The notes beneath the pieces were generated by a model, which worked only from the letters and a program-made list of their open reading frames with translations, was not told where the DNA came from and did no database searches. This document shows positions 46,662-57,831 of a stretch of DNA of 64,000 bases, piece after piece. Position numbers and translations under genes: made by a program. This stretch comes from Mantis religiosa. Taxonomy: Eukaryota > Arthropoda > Insecta > Mantodea > Mantidae. Numbering within the stretch: position 1 is the stretch's first letter; each line of letters opens with the position of its first letter. The stretch lies in NCBI GenBank assembly GCA_030765055.1, contig CM060953.1, positions 185,574,768 through 185,638,767 on the forward strand, written 5' to 3'.

Positions 46662-46894
46662 CTGAAAAACAATAGAAATAGTGTTTGTTACATTTTTCTA
46701 TTTTCTCTATCGTTTATTTTATATAGCTTCTACTTAACAAACTTGGTTTTAAGTTAAATACCTTCTAAAATGCGAAAATAAATGAAGAGATTTTTGAAAC
46801 AAATCCCACCGTAGACCATAAACTTTCAAAAATTCTGATTTTCTAAAAACATTGACTCATATAATTATTGTCATCCAATTATCGGAAGGCACGA

Positions 46895-47370
46895 TCAACT
46901 GACAGCTGAGCGGGGGACAGGAGGCATTGAGGCCACGCCTACCCATTTATCTTGTGGCGCTAAAGGAATGGATGGTTGGGTGGGTATTGCAGGCCACTGT
47001 GCCGTCTCTTTCCCTTGCCCCTGACTTCTGGAACAACCAGGATATTTAATCTAACCCAGAACCTTATAGTTGGCCAGTTGGTCTTATATAAGCGACGCGT
47101 CGGGCTGGAGAGCGCTCAGTTCTTGGCGAGCAGCCGTGAGGAGCGCCATGCTAGTGAACGGACTGGAAGACTGTGTACGTGTACCAGAGGAGTTGTACGT
47201 AATTGCGAGTGTGGCGTGAACCTGTGACAGACGAACTGGTGGATTGTAATTGTGTGCGCTACGTAATTCTATGTAATCGGCAAGTGTTCCAACTGTAATT
47301 CGGTGGAAAGAAAAAACATTTTGAGTTTGTGTAATTGGACTTTTAATTCTACAAACCCACAGTCACATTA
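46895..47370 (+). mobile_element. LTR-like block (probable solo LTR), antisense in the Mctp intron
   Basis: The right end reads GTTTGTGTAATTGGACTTTT and, 10 bp on, CCCACAGTCACA. The same order, inverted, occurs at 60108-60165. Both also share GACGAACTGG and TTGTAATTGTGT blocks. A TATA box (CTTATATAAG near 47084) is followed 30 bp on by CTCAGTTC, an initiator-like site, as in LTR promoters. The left limit is not defined, and no coding part lies next to it. Confidence 0.45.
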
Positions 47371-48407
47371 TGATTAAAATACAATATGTCTAAGATGTTT
47401 TCAGAGCAAATGAAATGTTTAATTTTCTGGAAATAACCTCGGAAGTCCACTTCATTCGTATAACTTTTACATAACCAATAAACCTGAGATAGTCTAAATC
47501 TTAATGTAGAAAAATATAGAGGTGACAAACGGTGGTAGCCAATTCCAGCATCTACTTTAATAACATTGGTACATATTTGATATTGTATTTGTACATAAGA
47601 AAATAATTTAGAATTATATTACACAGAATCTTTTTATTTACATACTATTCTTCCTTAACCTATGTACAAGAATTGAGTGACTACCTTCTTTCACCCCTCA
47701 GCCAGCTTGGCATAACAGCCTTATGCTTCACTGAGGCATTAACTGTATCCCTTACTTTTCCCTACAAAATCCTTCCTCCACCCCTACTTCCTTCCCCCCT
47801 TCATAACTTTTGCTTCTAACTATCCTCAACCATTTATCTTTCATTTTACCAAGAAATCTTCCTACATTGTTATTCCAATTCCGTTGCTTCCCTGTTAGCA
47901 TTCTTATTGCTTTAATTTCACCCTCAACTTTCTCCCATTTTTTCTCCCATGCCTCCTTCCTCCACTTCTTACTTCTTCACATCTTACAGACGTGTGCAAA
48001 TTATTAGACTCATTCATGAGCTTTTACTTTGCTTCAGTTTAAGGTTCAAAATAATAGCTATTTACAGCCGTAACCTATTTCAATTTGTCGTAATTCTTTT
48101 TCTTGCTATAATATGAAGTATATTCAATGAAATTTCTCTCTTAATAATAGCTGATGGATTTTTCTTTAACTTATAGTAATATGGTGGTAGCTCTGAATTA
48201 AGAGCAGCCATTTTCTTCATGTCTGTTTATCCAATTGTTTGATGATATTGCTTTCATTTGGTGATTGTAGTAACTGAAGATTGTTAATATTTGCCTTTAT
48301 TGTGTTTTATGGCTAATATATCCTCAGTATTTATTATTAATTGATCTCAAGCCCGGCAACATCGTGTATCTTATCCTTAGCATTCACATTCATTCAAAAG
48401 TGAGGTT

Positions 48408-49581
48408 ATGGGTAAAACTGCTGACTTATCTCCAAGGAAAGCAACTGTAACTGAGAGTCTTTTGAAGGGAACTCTTTATTCACAACATGAAATAGCTAAG
48501 AAATTGTGTATTCCACAAAAATCTGTTAGTCGCATTAATCAAGCTTTAATATTCAGTGAGACGTTGGGATGGAAAATGCGTGAGGAAAAGAAAGATATCA
48601 CCAAGGATGCAAAGAAAACTTGTACAGGTGGCAAAAAAAAGAAGAGCAACCAGAATTGACCTCAGTAATCAACTAAAGCAGTACGGTACAGAAACATCAG
48701 CCTCACTAGTTCGCAGAAGATTATGTGAAGCAGGTTTACCAACAGCAGGTCTCGTAAAAAGGCTAAACTGATACCTGCAATGGCAAAACACGTTTAGAAT
48801 GGGCCAAAGAGATGCAGAAACATCCAGTGGAATTTTGGAGAAAGGTAGTATGAAAATTGTATATAGCATAAAATTAAAATATGCACATGTAAATTTTATG
48901 GAAATGAAATAAACAGCCTAAACTTTGTTTCTCTTATTGCTGCCTTTGTTATACTATCTTTGAGCAATTTTAAAACTGTTTAATATTAATAGAGGTTTTT
49001 ATTGTTTCAGGTAATTTTCCCAGATGAATCCATGTTTGAAGTATGTAAAGAGAGCAGCCAATATGTGAGAACGACAGATAAAGAAGCATTTACTCCTCAG
49101 TGTGTCGATCAAAGAGTAAAGTACCCAACATCAAAAATGGTCAGGAGCTGCATGTCTGTCCATGGACCTAGAAGATTATACATAGTTGTAGGATCTATGG
49201 AGCAGAAACAGTATAAAAGTGTATTAGAAACAAGACTATTTCCGCAAAGTACAGAATGGTTTCCAAATGGTGATTTTGTGTTCATGCGTAACAGTCCTCC
49301 CTGCAAAATCTGTAACCCAGTTCCTCAAAGAAAACAATGTAAAAGTACTACTATGGCCGGTGAATAGCCCTGATTTAAATGCAATAGAGAATCTGTGGAG
49401 TTTTGTTAAACAGAGACTTAAAAAATTTAAAATAACCACAAAAGTTCAGTTTATTGAGGACCTGATAAGCATTTGGCACAGAAATGAAGAAATAAAGGAA
49501 AAGTGCTCCACCCTTGTAGAGAGCATCCCTAAACGCACCAAAATGGTAATAAAGGATAAAGGAATGCATACAAAATACTAA
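48408..49581 (+). pseudogene. Tc1-like transposase (DD34E) with a predicted intron, slightly degraded
   Basis: The ATG at 48408 gives MGKTADLSPRKATVTESLLK and the bipartite HTH (QHEIAKKLCIPQKSVSRINQ). One extra A near 48575 shifts the frame, after which RRATRIDLSNQLKQYGTETS and VRRRLCEAGLP follow. The frame then reaches WRK at 48844. The next base starts GTAGTATG; the intron ends TTATTGTTTCAG at 49010, and VIFPDESMFEVCKESSQYVR (first catalytic D) continues in phase. The second block reads FVFMRNSPPC where an Asp is usual, and a later shift leads to WPVNSPDLNAIENLWSFVKQ (catalytic Glu) and the stop at 49579. It needs two or three repairs to be open, so it was recently active. Confidence 0.82.
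48845..49010 (+). other. Predicted spliceosomal intron in the Tc1-like transposase
   Basis: 166 bp, GT...AG, AT-rich with a T-rich run before CAG. Removing it joins WRK to VIFPDES, the normal sequence before the first catalytic D of Tc1 enzymes. Without splicing the frame meets a stop at once. Confidence 0.7.
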
Positions 49582-50124
49582 GAGTTGACAAAAATTTTGT
49601 AATATTATTTCTGTTAAATAAATAGAAAATAAATGGTATATGTTAAACATTTCACCACTGAGTCTAATAATTTGCACACGTCTGTACTACATAATGCTCT
49701 ACACTTCCTTCCCCCCACATAATTCACATATTTCTACCTCACTCCACCTTAATCCTTTCATAAATATTGCACCTGTTCTCATCCATGCTAATCCCTGCCT
49801 TTCAGTCCTACTACAGTTGTCTATATAACCTTGTCTTCCCCAGTCCCTTTTCAAAATCCTATAAAACTTCAATGAACTTTTATTTTCCATGCTTCCCCAT
49901 ATCTCTTGCCTTTCTATGTCTTATGTCTTACATTCTTGTCCTTACCTTTTTCCAAAATCCTCTCTCATTATCTGCACCTGCCCTCCATATATCCCCCATT
50001 CCTGTTTTGTCCATAGTTCTCTCTAACACTTTCCACCAACTGTTCTTATATATTCATGTTTTCTGTTTTTCTATGCATACCTTTAAAATATTTCCATCCT
50101 CCTTAAACAACTAAAAAACTAAAA

Positions 50125-51340
50125 CAAACCTTTTTTCTAGAGAAGAACTTTTAATTTATTTTAAAAAGTGGTCGAATTCAATAAATTTATATGAGGACTT
50201 AATAGTTGATTTTGTTAAACTTACTGATTTTTGTTTGGATCAAAGTTTTTTCACTTTTAATGGTAATTTTTTTCAACAAACTTCTGGCTTAGTAATTGGT
50301 AATCCTCTTTCACCTTTTCTTGCTGATATTTTTATGAGTTTTTTTCGAAATTCAAGTCACTATAGCTTTTTCTTTAATTTTAAAAACATGGTATATATAT
50401 GCTGATGATTTTTTGCTATTGTTCCTGAAAAAGAAATTAATGATGCTTTAAAATTACAAAGCCATAAAATTCACATTAGAAACTGAAATTAATGGACTTC
50501 TTCCTTTTCTAGATTTGAAAATAATAAATAATAACAAATTAGATTTTGATATTTATAGGAAATCAACTCACACGGATAATTATATGAAAAATAAAAGTTT
50601 TAACCCTATGTCACACAAATTTGCTGTTTTTAATAGTTTGATTTACAGATTAATAAATATACCCCTGAATAAAGAGGAATTTAATAAAGAATATAAACAT
50701 ATTGTTAATACTGCTTTAATTAATGGTTTTAATAAAGATTTTATAAAAAAGAAGATTGAAAAATTTAAATATCAAAAAAGTATTAATGATATTTCTACTA
50801 TTAAAAAATAAAAGATGATTATAAATTTAAAAAATTTACTTACCATCCTTGGGTTAATAAACATTTTCAATTTTTTTAAAGAAGTTGGTAAAACTTTAGT
50901 TCCTCAAAATATAGTATTAAAAAAGATAAAAAAAGATAAAATTCCTAATAATAAAAAATCTGGTATTTACCAATTTAATTGCTTAGAAAGCGGAACGTAG
51001 TTTGGAAACCAGAAAGAAAGAAAATTTTCGTAACATTAGCTACAAACAAATTGATAAATCGGCCGTGGCAGATCATTTTTGGTCATTTAGCCATGAAATA
51101 AATACCGAAGTTAAATTATTAAAACAATTAAATGTTCCCATAGATTTAATGGTTTGGGAAAAAATATTTATTTTAAAAAATAAAAATCGCGTAATGAATT
51201 TTGACATACCAACAATTGATTCTGTTTTTAGGTTTGTTTCGTCTTCAGATGTTGGTAATACGTAAATACATGGTATCCTTGACAACGAAGTGTGTTTGAC
51301 TGAAGATGTGGGCAAATGTCCATGAAATTAATTTCAATTA
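50125..51340 (+). pseudogene. Penelope-like element: RT end plus GIY-YIG domain
   Basis: Plus strand: FSREELLIYFKKW, then FTFNGNFFQQTSGLVIGNPL (fingers/palm), a damaged YADDF catalytic motif (about 50398), FLDLKI, DFDIYRKSTHTDNYMKN and FNSLIYRLINIPLNKEEFNK, all standard PLE reverse-transcriptase order. After a stop at 50808 comes the linker to the nuclease (GIYQFNCLESGT). The YIGKTK core is deleted between about 50997 and 51001, and TRKKENFRNISYKQ, ADHFWSFSHEINTEVKLLKQ and RVMNFDIPTIDSVFRFV finish the domain. PLEs insert with a GIY-YIG nick and target-primed copying. It is 5'-truncated and non-functional, and lies in the Mctp intron in a gap of the LINE. Confidence 0.85.
51296..51337 (+). ncRNA. 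Hammerhead-like motif at the 3' end of the intronic PLE
   Basis: TTGA (51296-51299) and TCAA (51334-51337) can form stem I around CTGAAGA (51300-51306) and GAAA (51324-51327). Stem II pairs TGGGC with GTCCA across AAAT. AT/AT forms a 2-bp stem III before the NUH site ATT (51331-51333). Core order and spacing fit a hammerhead, and PLE ends often carry one. Two unpaired bases lie between the core and stem II, so cleavage is uncertain. Confidence 0.45.
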
Positions 51341-52015
51341 GAGAAGATAGAAGTACTGTTATCAACTTCTTAAGATAAGTGGAAAATAATCACTAAATGT
51401 TTTATTTTTATAACTAAACCAAAATGTCACTATTCTCTCCAAGATTATTCCTTTTCTCCTGGTGCTCCCCATTTCAAGAAGTGCTACTTCACCTGGAGCC
51501 ATCTTTGTCAAGCCTCTTTACAGAATAACTTGTACATATTGTCAACCTTGCCACTTATCTCTGAACCTCCCCAAATCTCTACTACATATATCATTTTTGC
51601 CTCTACCATTGTCTCATATAGCCTCTCTAACCATTATATCGGCATGTCTAACTTATCTTTACAGGTTCTCAATCCTACCATAGCTACCTTCCCCTTAGCA
51701 ATTATTTCCCTACCATGTGCTCCCCACTCCCCATTGCTACTCAGCCTTACTCCCAAATATTCAAATTCCTTCACTACCTCAAGCTCTTTCCCCCTCAAGA
51801 ACAATTTCTCATCATTTTATAATTGTACCCCCTTTGTTTTACAAATCATAATCTTAGATTTATTAATATTTATTCTTATTCCCCACTCCGTGCCAAATCT
51901 CTGTACTTCATCAATTACCTTTTGCAGTCCTATTGTAGTTATGGATCCTATCACCAAGTCATTTGCATATAATAAGCTTGGAATCTCCTTATTACCTATT
52001 ACCGGGTGAAATATT

Positions 52016-52680
52016 GTAAGAAAAAACTATTAAAATAGTTTTTAAAATGTTGCATAGTTTCATACCCGCCTATCTATTATAGACGTTGGCGGCAACGAGT
52101 GCTGAGGTCGCGGGTGGGCAAAACACCGCGCAGCCGGTTCGGATGTTTTTGGGTCTCTCGGTAATTAGTTGTCAGAAGTATATTTTAACCATAATGAAAC
52201 CTTTACGGCCAATTTTTTGTAAGCAGTAATTGTATAATGTTTGTTAAGTAATCCGCTCGCTCAAACGGTAAACGTTAAGCAATAAAACAAATGCACCACA
52301 GAAAAATGTAGTTCAATTTGTCTGGAATAGAATGTTCATAGCACAACCGTTCCGAGTTATTCTCTATAAATGGTTTGAATTGTTGAATACCTAATTCGAC
52401 ATTCTTTTAAAACTTGATTGATTTTCAGCAGCATCTTGTCACCGTAAAGAAAGACGGCGGAATTTTAAGACATTTAATTCTTAAACATTTAACTATCATT
52501 ATTCCAGTTGAATCTATAACGAAACTGCAATATGAGCCATATGTGCATGAGTTTATCCGAATTAAAGTGAAATAACACAAAAATAAGCTTTCAATAGAAT
52601 ACTTTGTATACCTAATAAAGGGCATAGGGTACAGATATTCATGCTGATGGTTGCGAGGAAGTTATTAGTTAGAACATCAT
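52016..52680. other. Mctp intron sequence, no feature seen
   Basis: Intron part next to the 5' exon. Some GC-rich sequence at 52080-52160 (GCGGGTGGGCAAAACACCGC region) is unassigned. Confidence 0.45.
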
Positions 52681-52691
52681 CTGGTACTCAC

Positions 52692-52771
52692 TTGCCAAGC
52701 TCCAGTTTCGTTAGATCCAGGTAGGCCGAACCCATGAAGTCATCTTGCAGGCCCCAGTCGTAGTCAAACAC
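52692..52771 (-). CDS. Mctp internal exon (calcium-binding loop of a C2 domain)
   Basis: The 80-bp exon encodes 26 codons plus two bases: VFDYDWGLQDDFMGSAYLDL, then TKLELG and AA. The FDYD...QDDFMG motif is the third calcium-binding loop of a C2 domain, with the Asp residues that bind calcium, and LQDDFMGSA is characteristic of MCTP proteins across animals. Acceptor TTCTTGTTGTAG and donor GTGAGTACC are canonical on the minus strand. The two bases left over fit the one-base start of the exon at 46553-46661, giving the continuous ...LELG-K-PSEI... The gene continues on both sides beyond what I can see. A paralogous C2 protein is possible but less likely. Confidence 0.9.
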
Positions 52772-52922
52772 CTACAACAAGAAGAAGCACAAAGATTTGT
52801 AGTTCGAATACCAGCATTTGGTACGAAAAGGCACTTACACAAATATTCAGTTCAAACAAGGGAAAAAAACCAAAAGGAAATGCTGGTTGTTGCAGTTTGG
52901 TTGTGCCCAGAGAGCAGTGGTA

Positions 52923-54174
52923 CAAGAGTGGTGTGAAAAGTTTCCAACCTCAACATGAAGATGGCAGCACTCTTAAATAAAAGCTAGTGAATTTTGTTCA
53001 TCTGTTGACAGTTACTCACCAAAGTTTCAACCATTTTGGACGCTCAGGTGTTATGCAACATTCTGAGTGAGTTGATGTGAATGTTTTTATGAAAATTTAC
53101 CAAATCGAGTATCGAGCTGTCATTAAATATTTGCTTTTGAAAGGCAATACGCCTACGCAAATCAAAAATGTGTCGGATTCTGTATGGGGACTCTGCACCA
53201 TCATTTACCACAGAGAAAGTTTGAGCAGCTGAATTTAAACGTAGCGATAAGAGCTTGGGAGACGATAAAGGTTAGGGACATCCAAAACTGTGACTACCGA
53301 CGATGATGCTAGAGGACCGTTGAATTAAAGTGAGAGAGATAGCAGAGGCTATGAACATGTCAAAATAACGTGTTTGTCACATATTAAATCAACATTTTGA
53401 CATGAGAAAGCTGTCCACACGTTGGGTGCCGCATTTACTCACGTTAGGCCAAAAACGTGTTCCAATGAACATTTCCAACGCTCTGTTGGCGCAGTTTAGG
53501 CACAATAAATAAGAGCTTTGGTGCAGATTAATTACTGTAGAGGAAACTTGGATACACCATTATACGCCCGAAACAATGATACAGTCCAAACAGTGGTCTC
53601 CAAAGGAGAAACCGGCTCCAAGAAAAGTATTTTTTTTTTTTTTTTTTTTTTTTTGGCTGGGGAAGTAAAGGCGACTGCTCTTAGGGATAGTCTTGGAGTT
53701 ATTTTAATCGATTATCTTCAGAAAGGAAAAGCCATTACAGGAGCAACTGCAAATCATTCCTTGACATCATCATTCCTGAAGACATAACTCGCGGAAAAGC
53801 GGCCACATTTGCAGAAAAAGAAAATCCTGTCTCACCAGGACAACGCACTGTCTCACACCTCAGCGGTTGCAATGGCGAAAATCCACGAATTACGGTTTGA
53901 ACTGCTTGATTCACCAGATCTAGCCCCAAGTGACTTCTTTTTGTTCCCTTATCTGAAAACTGCACTCGGAGGACAGAGATTTTCGTCAAATGAAGAGGCA
54001 ATCGTGAACAATTAATTTGCACAGAAAAACCCGCGTACTATTTGGACGGGTTGCAGAAATGGGAGCACCGCTGAGAGAAGTGTGTGGAGTTACAAGGAGA
54101 CTATGTTGAAGAGAAAAGTTTTGAAAAAATGCCTTGTATCTTTATTAGGTTGGAAACTTTTCAGAGCACTCTCG
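52923..54174 (+). mobile_element. mariner-4, copy 3
   Basis: TA at 52921-52922. The left end is CAAGAGTGGTGTGAAAAGTT and the right, on the minus strand from 54174, CGAGAGTGCTCTGAAAAGTT; the right TA has mutated. It lies 150 bp upstream of the Mctp exon at 52692-52771, in that gene's preceding intron. It has a single 85-bp segment (about 54020-54110), without expansion. Confidence 0.9.
53088..54015 (+). pseudogene. mariner-4 transposase, copy 3, inactivated
   Basis: The family start codon has become ATT (about 53095). The HTH blocks are frameshifted. In the catalytic domain the first Asp is Glu (VEETWIHHYTPET), and a run of about 25 T (53629-53654) replaces a short run in relatives. The second block HQDNALSHTSAVAMAKIHEL is intact, as is the third, SPDLAPSDFFLFPYLKTALG, though the HPPY just before it is deleted. 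The end is a stop at 54013. Lost start, active-site change and deletions make it the most decayed of the three copies. Confidence 0.85.
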
Positions 54175-55160
54175 ACTCACAGCTTCCAATACAGCTTGGC
54201 GCTGGTGCCAAGCTGTCGTCACAGCTGAACGAAGGCTGTGTAACAATCATACAGGTTTCATTTCATCAAATTGAGTACCTTTTGAGACACAAATCATTAC
54301 GGGGGTCTCTCCGTTTCAGTAAATAGAAATTATTTTTTCCAGCTGGCCTCCCTGATGTATATGAAATGGCACAACCTCAAGAGGGGTTGGAATCTATAAC
54401 CTCTAATAATTTATTGGCTATTATGTTCCCCCTCCAGCCCAGCTCCGTACATTGTTACTGGCGACGGTTTAACCAAGCAGTGTTGGAATACCTATTCTAT
54501 TTGTACTTTTTATTTTTATTTTCTAGAAAATACCAAGTTAAAAACAACCAATTAAAAATAAGAATGAAGAATCTAGTAGAATGCAAACTCTGTCTGCATT
54601 ATATCTTTAAATCTACAGATTCCTTTGTATATATCTATCCTCAGCTTTCTATCATCTCTCTATACTTCAAAATATCGCACACAATCTATTTTGATGCCAT
54701 TCATTAAGATAATTGTCAGACATTATAGCAGTTTAATCATTCATGGTTAGTATGTTTGTTTCCAAATAACCTTTAGCAATAATTAATCCAAATTATTTTG
54801 CATAAAGGTACAGCACATAATGTATTCCTTTGTCAATGTACTGACACTGTATACTGGATAGGATAATAAACTTCATCCCCTAGCGAGGCTAAGAATATCA
54901 GTTCAAGACTGCACTGAAGATAACTTACAACCAAGACTGCATGTAGCGAAGAGAAAATTGGCCAGTTAAGTGAGGGAGCCTCAGAGAAAAACAAAAACTG
55001 AAGAGATATGTATAAGAAATTATACATTATTCTATTCTTAAATTAACTTTTCTTGTCAAACTTGCACCTTTGATAGTGAACACCTACACTGTATATTGTT
55101 TATTCGATCTATTTCCATTGCAGAAAGAAGAAGTATAACAATGGCTCCTTTTTATTTGAA
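54175..55160. other. No recognised feature
   Basis: About 1 kb, intronic to Mctp if the gene extends rightwards. The frame at 54366-54707 has no motif. Confidence 0.4.
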
Positions 55161-55162
55161 CG

Positions 55163-56640
55163 TGCTCCAACGTTAAATCATATCGAACGATGAATGATAT
55201 GATGTTCAAATGAGTACAGGGTACATAGAGCTTAGAGTTACCAGACATTCATCTTTCAGTATAAGGGAAACCTCCAACGTTAAGTCATGTCGGACGATGA
55301 ATGAAATGATGTTCAAATGAGTACAGGGTACATAGAGCTTAGAGTTACCAGACATTCATCTTTCAGGATAAGGGAAACCTCCAACGTTAAGTCATATCGG
55401 ACGATGAATGAAATGATGTTCAAATGAGTACAGGGTTCATAGAGCTTAGAGTTGCCAGACATTCATCTTTCAGGATAAGAGAAAACCTCCAACGTTAAGT
55501 CATATCGGACGATGAATGAAATGATGTTTAAATGAGTACAGGGTATATAGAGCTTAGAGTTACCAGACATTCATCTTTCAGGATAAGGAAAATCCTCCAA
55601 CCTTAAGCCATATCGGACGATGAATGAAATGATGTTTAAATGAGTACAGGGTTCATAGAGCTTAGAGTTGCCAGACATTCATCTTTCAGGATAAGGGAAA
55701 ACCTCCAACCTTAAGCCATATCGGACGATGAATGAAATGATGTTCAAATGAGTACAGGGTACATAGAGCTTAGAGTTACCAGACATTCATCTTTCAGGAT
55801 AAGAGAAAACCTCCAACGTTAAGTCATATCGGACGATGAAAGAAATGATGTTTAAATGAGTACAGCATACATAGAGCTTAGAGTTACCAGACATTCATCT
55901 TTCAGGATAAGAGAAAACCTCCAACGTTAAGTCATATCGGACGATGAAAGAAATGATGTTCAAATGAGTACAGCATACATAGAGCTTAGAGTTACCAGAC
56001 ATTCATCTTTCAGGATAAGAGAAAACCTCCAACGTTAAGTCATATCGGACGATGAATGAAATGATGTTTAAATGAGTACAGGGTATATAGAGCTTAGAGT
56101 TACCAGACATTCATCTTTCAGGATAAGGAAAATCCTCCTACCTTAAGCCATATCGGACGATGAATGAAATGATGTTTAAATGAGTACAGGGTTCATAGAG
56201 CTTAGAGTTGCCAGACATTCATCTTTCAGGATAAGGGAAAACCTCCAACGTTAAGTCATATCGGACGATGAAAGAAATGATGTTCAAATGAGTACAGCAT
56301 ACATAGAGCTTAGAGTTACCAGACATTCATCTTTCAGTATAAGAGAAAACCTCCAACGTTAAGTCATATCGGACGATGAATGAAATGATGTTTAAATGAG
56401 TACAGGGTACATAGAGCTTAGAGTTACCAGACATTCATGTTTCAGTATAAGGGAAAACCTCCAACGTTAAGCATATCATACGATGAATGAAATGATGTTT
56501 AAATGAGTACAGGATATATAGAGCTTAGAGTTACTAGACACAGATCTTTCAGAATAAGGAATAAACCCCGGAAGAAGTCTTATCCAGATTACTCACCCTC
56601 ACAGAGAGTCGAATTCGGGACCTAACAATAATATATTATT
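55163..56640 (-). repeat. 108-bp array in a SINE-A, minus strand (about 13 units)
   Basis: Reverse complement of the array at 561-2727: units hold CCTCCAACGTTAAGTCATAT, CGGACGATGAATGAAATGAT and GTTCAAATGAGTACAGGGT. The right end (56560-56625) leaves the array and reads, on the minus strand, a SINE-A linker and a tRNA-like B box (CGAATTCGACTC), so head and array are one insertion. Units in this array are more alike than in the first one, and some variants (AGTACAGCATACATAGAG) recur at intervals, suggesting local spreading of multi-unit blocks. Confidence 0.93.
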
Positions 56641-57263
56641 ATACTGACTCTATTGTTTTGAATCTAGTGTAAGTTTCCTAAAAACAAATGCTGTACTTCT
56701 GTTGAGCCTATGCGGTTATAGGATCCTTATATTTACTAAGAAGGATTCCTCTGAGCTTAATACCGAGACAGGATTTTCTTCGGCTTTAAGTAAACAAGTT
56801 GAGTAAATGACAGTCGCCGTTCAAACGACCTAAATCGAAAATGTAACAGCAGAGGTTTCCTCATTACTCCTTGCAAAGCTTTAGGGTGTTTATCTTTCGC
56901 TTCGTTTTCCAGATATTTAAATTGAAAGCCAAGCTGATCTGCGTCTTTCTGTAAGAAAGTTAGATAGAAGTTCTTGTTTGGCGAATGCTATATCGTTCTG
57001 CCACGCAGAGAAGCAAGTAACTTATTCTGTTTAACATGCAATCAAACTTAAGTCGACAAGGTGTTAGGGGTTTGTGCGCAGACTTCAACGGCAAATTCCC
57101 GAGGTTAAGCTGAAACGTAAGTTTCTGTACCACTTTACTCTAAAGTGCATGGTTACATTAGTAAAAAATAAAATTTATTAGAGTTTTGATCTTGAACATG
57201 TCAGCATTCCTTTATTGCTTACTTTTTAAATGGAATAGCGAGTTAGGGAGTTTCAAATGGGAT
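56641..57263. other. No recognised feature
   Basis: AT-rich flank; no gene or repeat recognised. Confidence 0.45.
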
Positions 57264-57508
57264 TAAATGTGTAGTGTTTAACGCCCGATTTTACTACATA
57301 CGGCACCACAGACGGTGACACTGATGATACATGAGATGAAGATGGAGCACCGGTGGAACGAGATGACGGGGGAAACCGGAGATCCCGGAGAAAACCCGCC
57401 CCAGCGCCATGTTGTCCACCACAAAGCTCACTTTGCAGTCGCCTGGGATCGAACCCAGGCCGCCTTGGTGAGAGCCAAGCGGTCTAACCACTGAGCCACG
57501 GCGCGGCC
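57264..57508 (-). mobile_element. SINE-B, minus strand, with target duplication
   Basis: TTCAAATGGGAT (57252-57263) and TTCAAATGAGAT (57509-57520) differ at one base. The minus strand reads CGCCGTGGCTCAGTGGTTAG, B box GGGTTCGATCCCAGG, and a body ending GTTAAACACTACACA. Head sequence is almost identical to the other two copies. Confidence 0.93.
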
Positions 57509-57831
57509 TTCAAATGAGATGATGTTTGTCCTTGAGCGCTACTAATCCTTGTTTCACATAACCTTGCCCCGTATCTCTTAACGGTCACGTGACCTTATCA
57601 CCTCTCATTGGCTGCTATTGCAGTATATTGTGTTGTGCGGTAAAAATTAGTTCATTATTTAACATGGTGATATATCTTTATTTGTTGAAAGAGAATTGTC
57701 AACTGTTGAATTGTAACTGTTTGAATTAAATATATTAAGGCAAAGAGTTAATTTATCTAAAATGCATGTTCATTCCTAAACGAAGTAAAGAGGAAGTTCC
57801 TTTGCTCTCAAGCACATGGCACGATAGCACG

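Larger units (their letters stand above)
47987..49684 (+). mobile_element. Tc1-like transposon with matching ends and TA duplication
   Basis: CAGACGTGTGCAAATTATTA occurs at 47987 and, inverted, ends at 49684. TA is at 47985-47986 and 49685-49686. At 1.70 kb it is the length of a complete Tc1-type element. It lies in the 3' part of the minus-strand LINE. Confidence 0.95.
47700..52015 (-). pseudogene. LINE ORF2 (RT end), split by a PLE and a Tc1-like element
   Basis: Read leftwards from 52015 on the minus strand: IPSLLYANDLVIGS (YADD changed to YAND, the polymerase active site), RFGTEWGIRININKSKIMIC, FEYLGVRLSSNGEW. It breaks at about 51430, where PLE sequence begins, and resumes at about 50115. 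RTERQGLAWMRTGAIFMKGL and EICELCGGKEV (a CxxC-type knuckle) run to 49687, where the Tc1-like element cuts it. It continues RCEEVRSGGR and EDFLVK-like remains to about 47740. Stops are frequent. The protein would have copied the element's RNA. Its fragments share one strand and order, so they are one insertion, older than the PLE and the Tc1-like element. Confidence 0.75.
46662..52691 (-). other. 6,030-bp Mctp intron filled with transposons
   Basis: Bounded by minus-strand GTGAGTACC (donor, ending at 52691) and TTTTTCAG (acceptor, 46662). It holds an LTR-like block, a minus-strand LINE, a Tc1-like element and a PLE. Such load with intact splice sites and matching phase implies that the insertions are tolerated. 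Confidence 0.85.
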
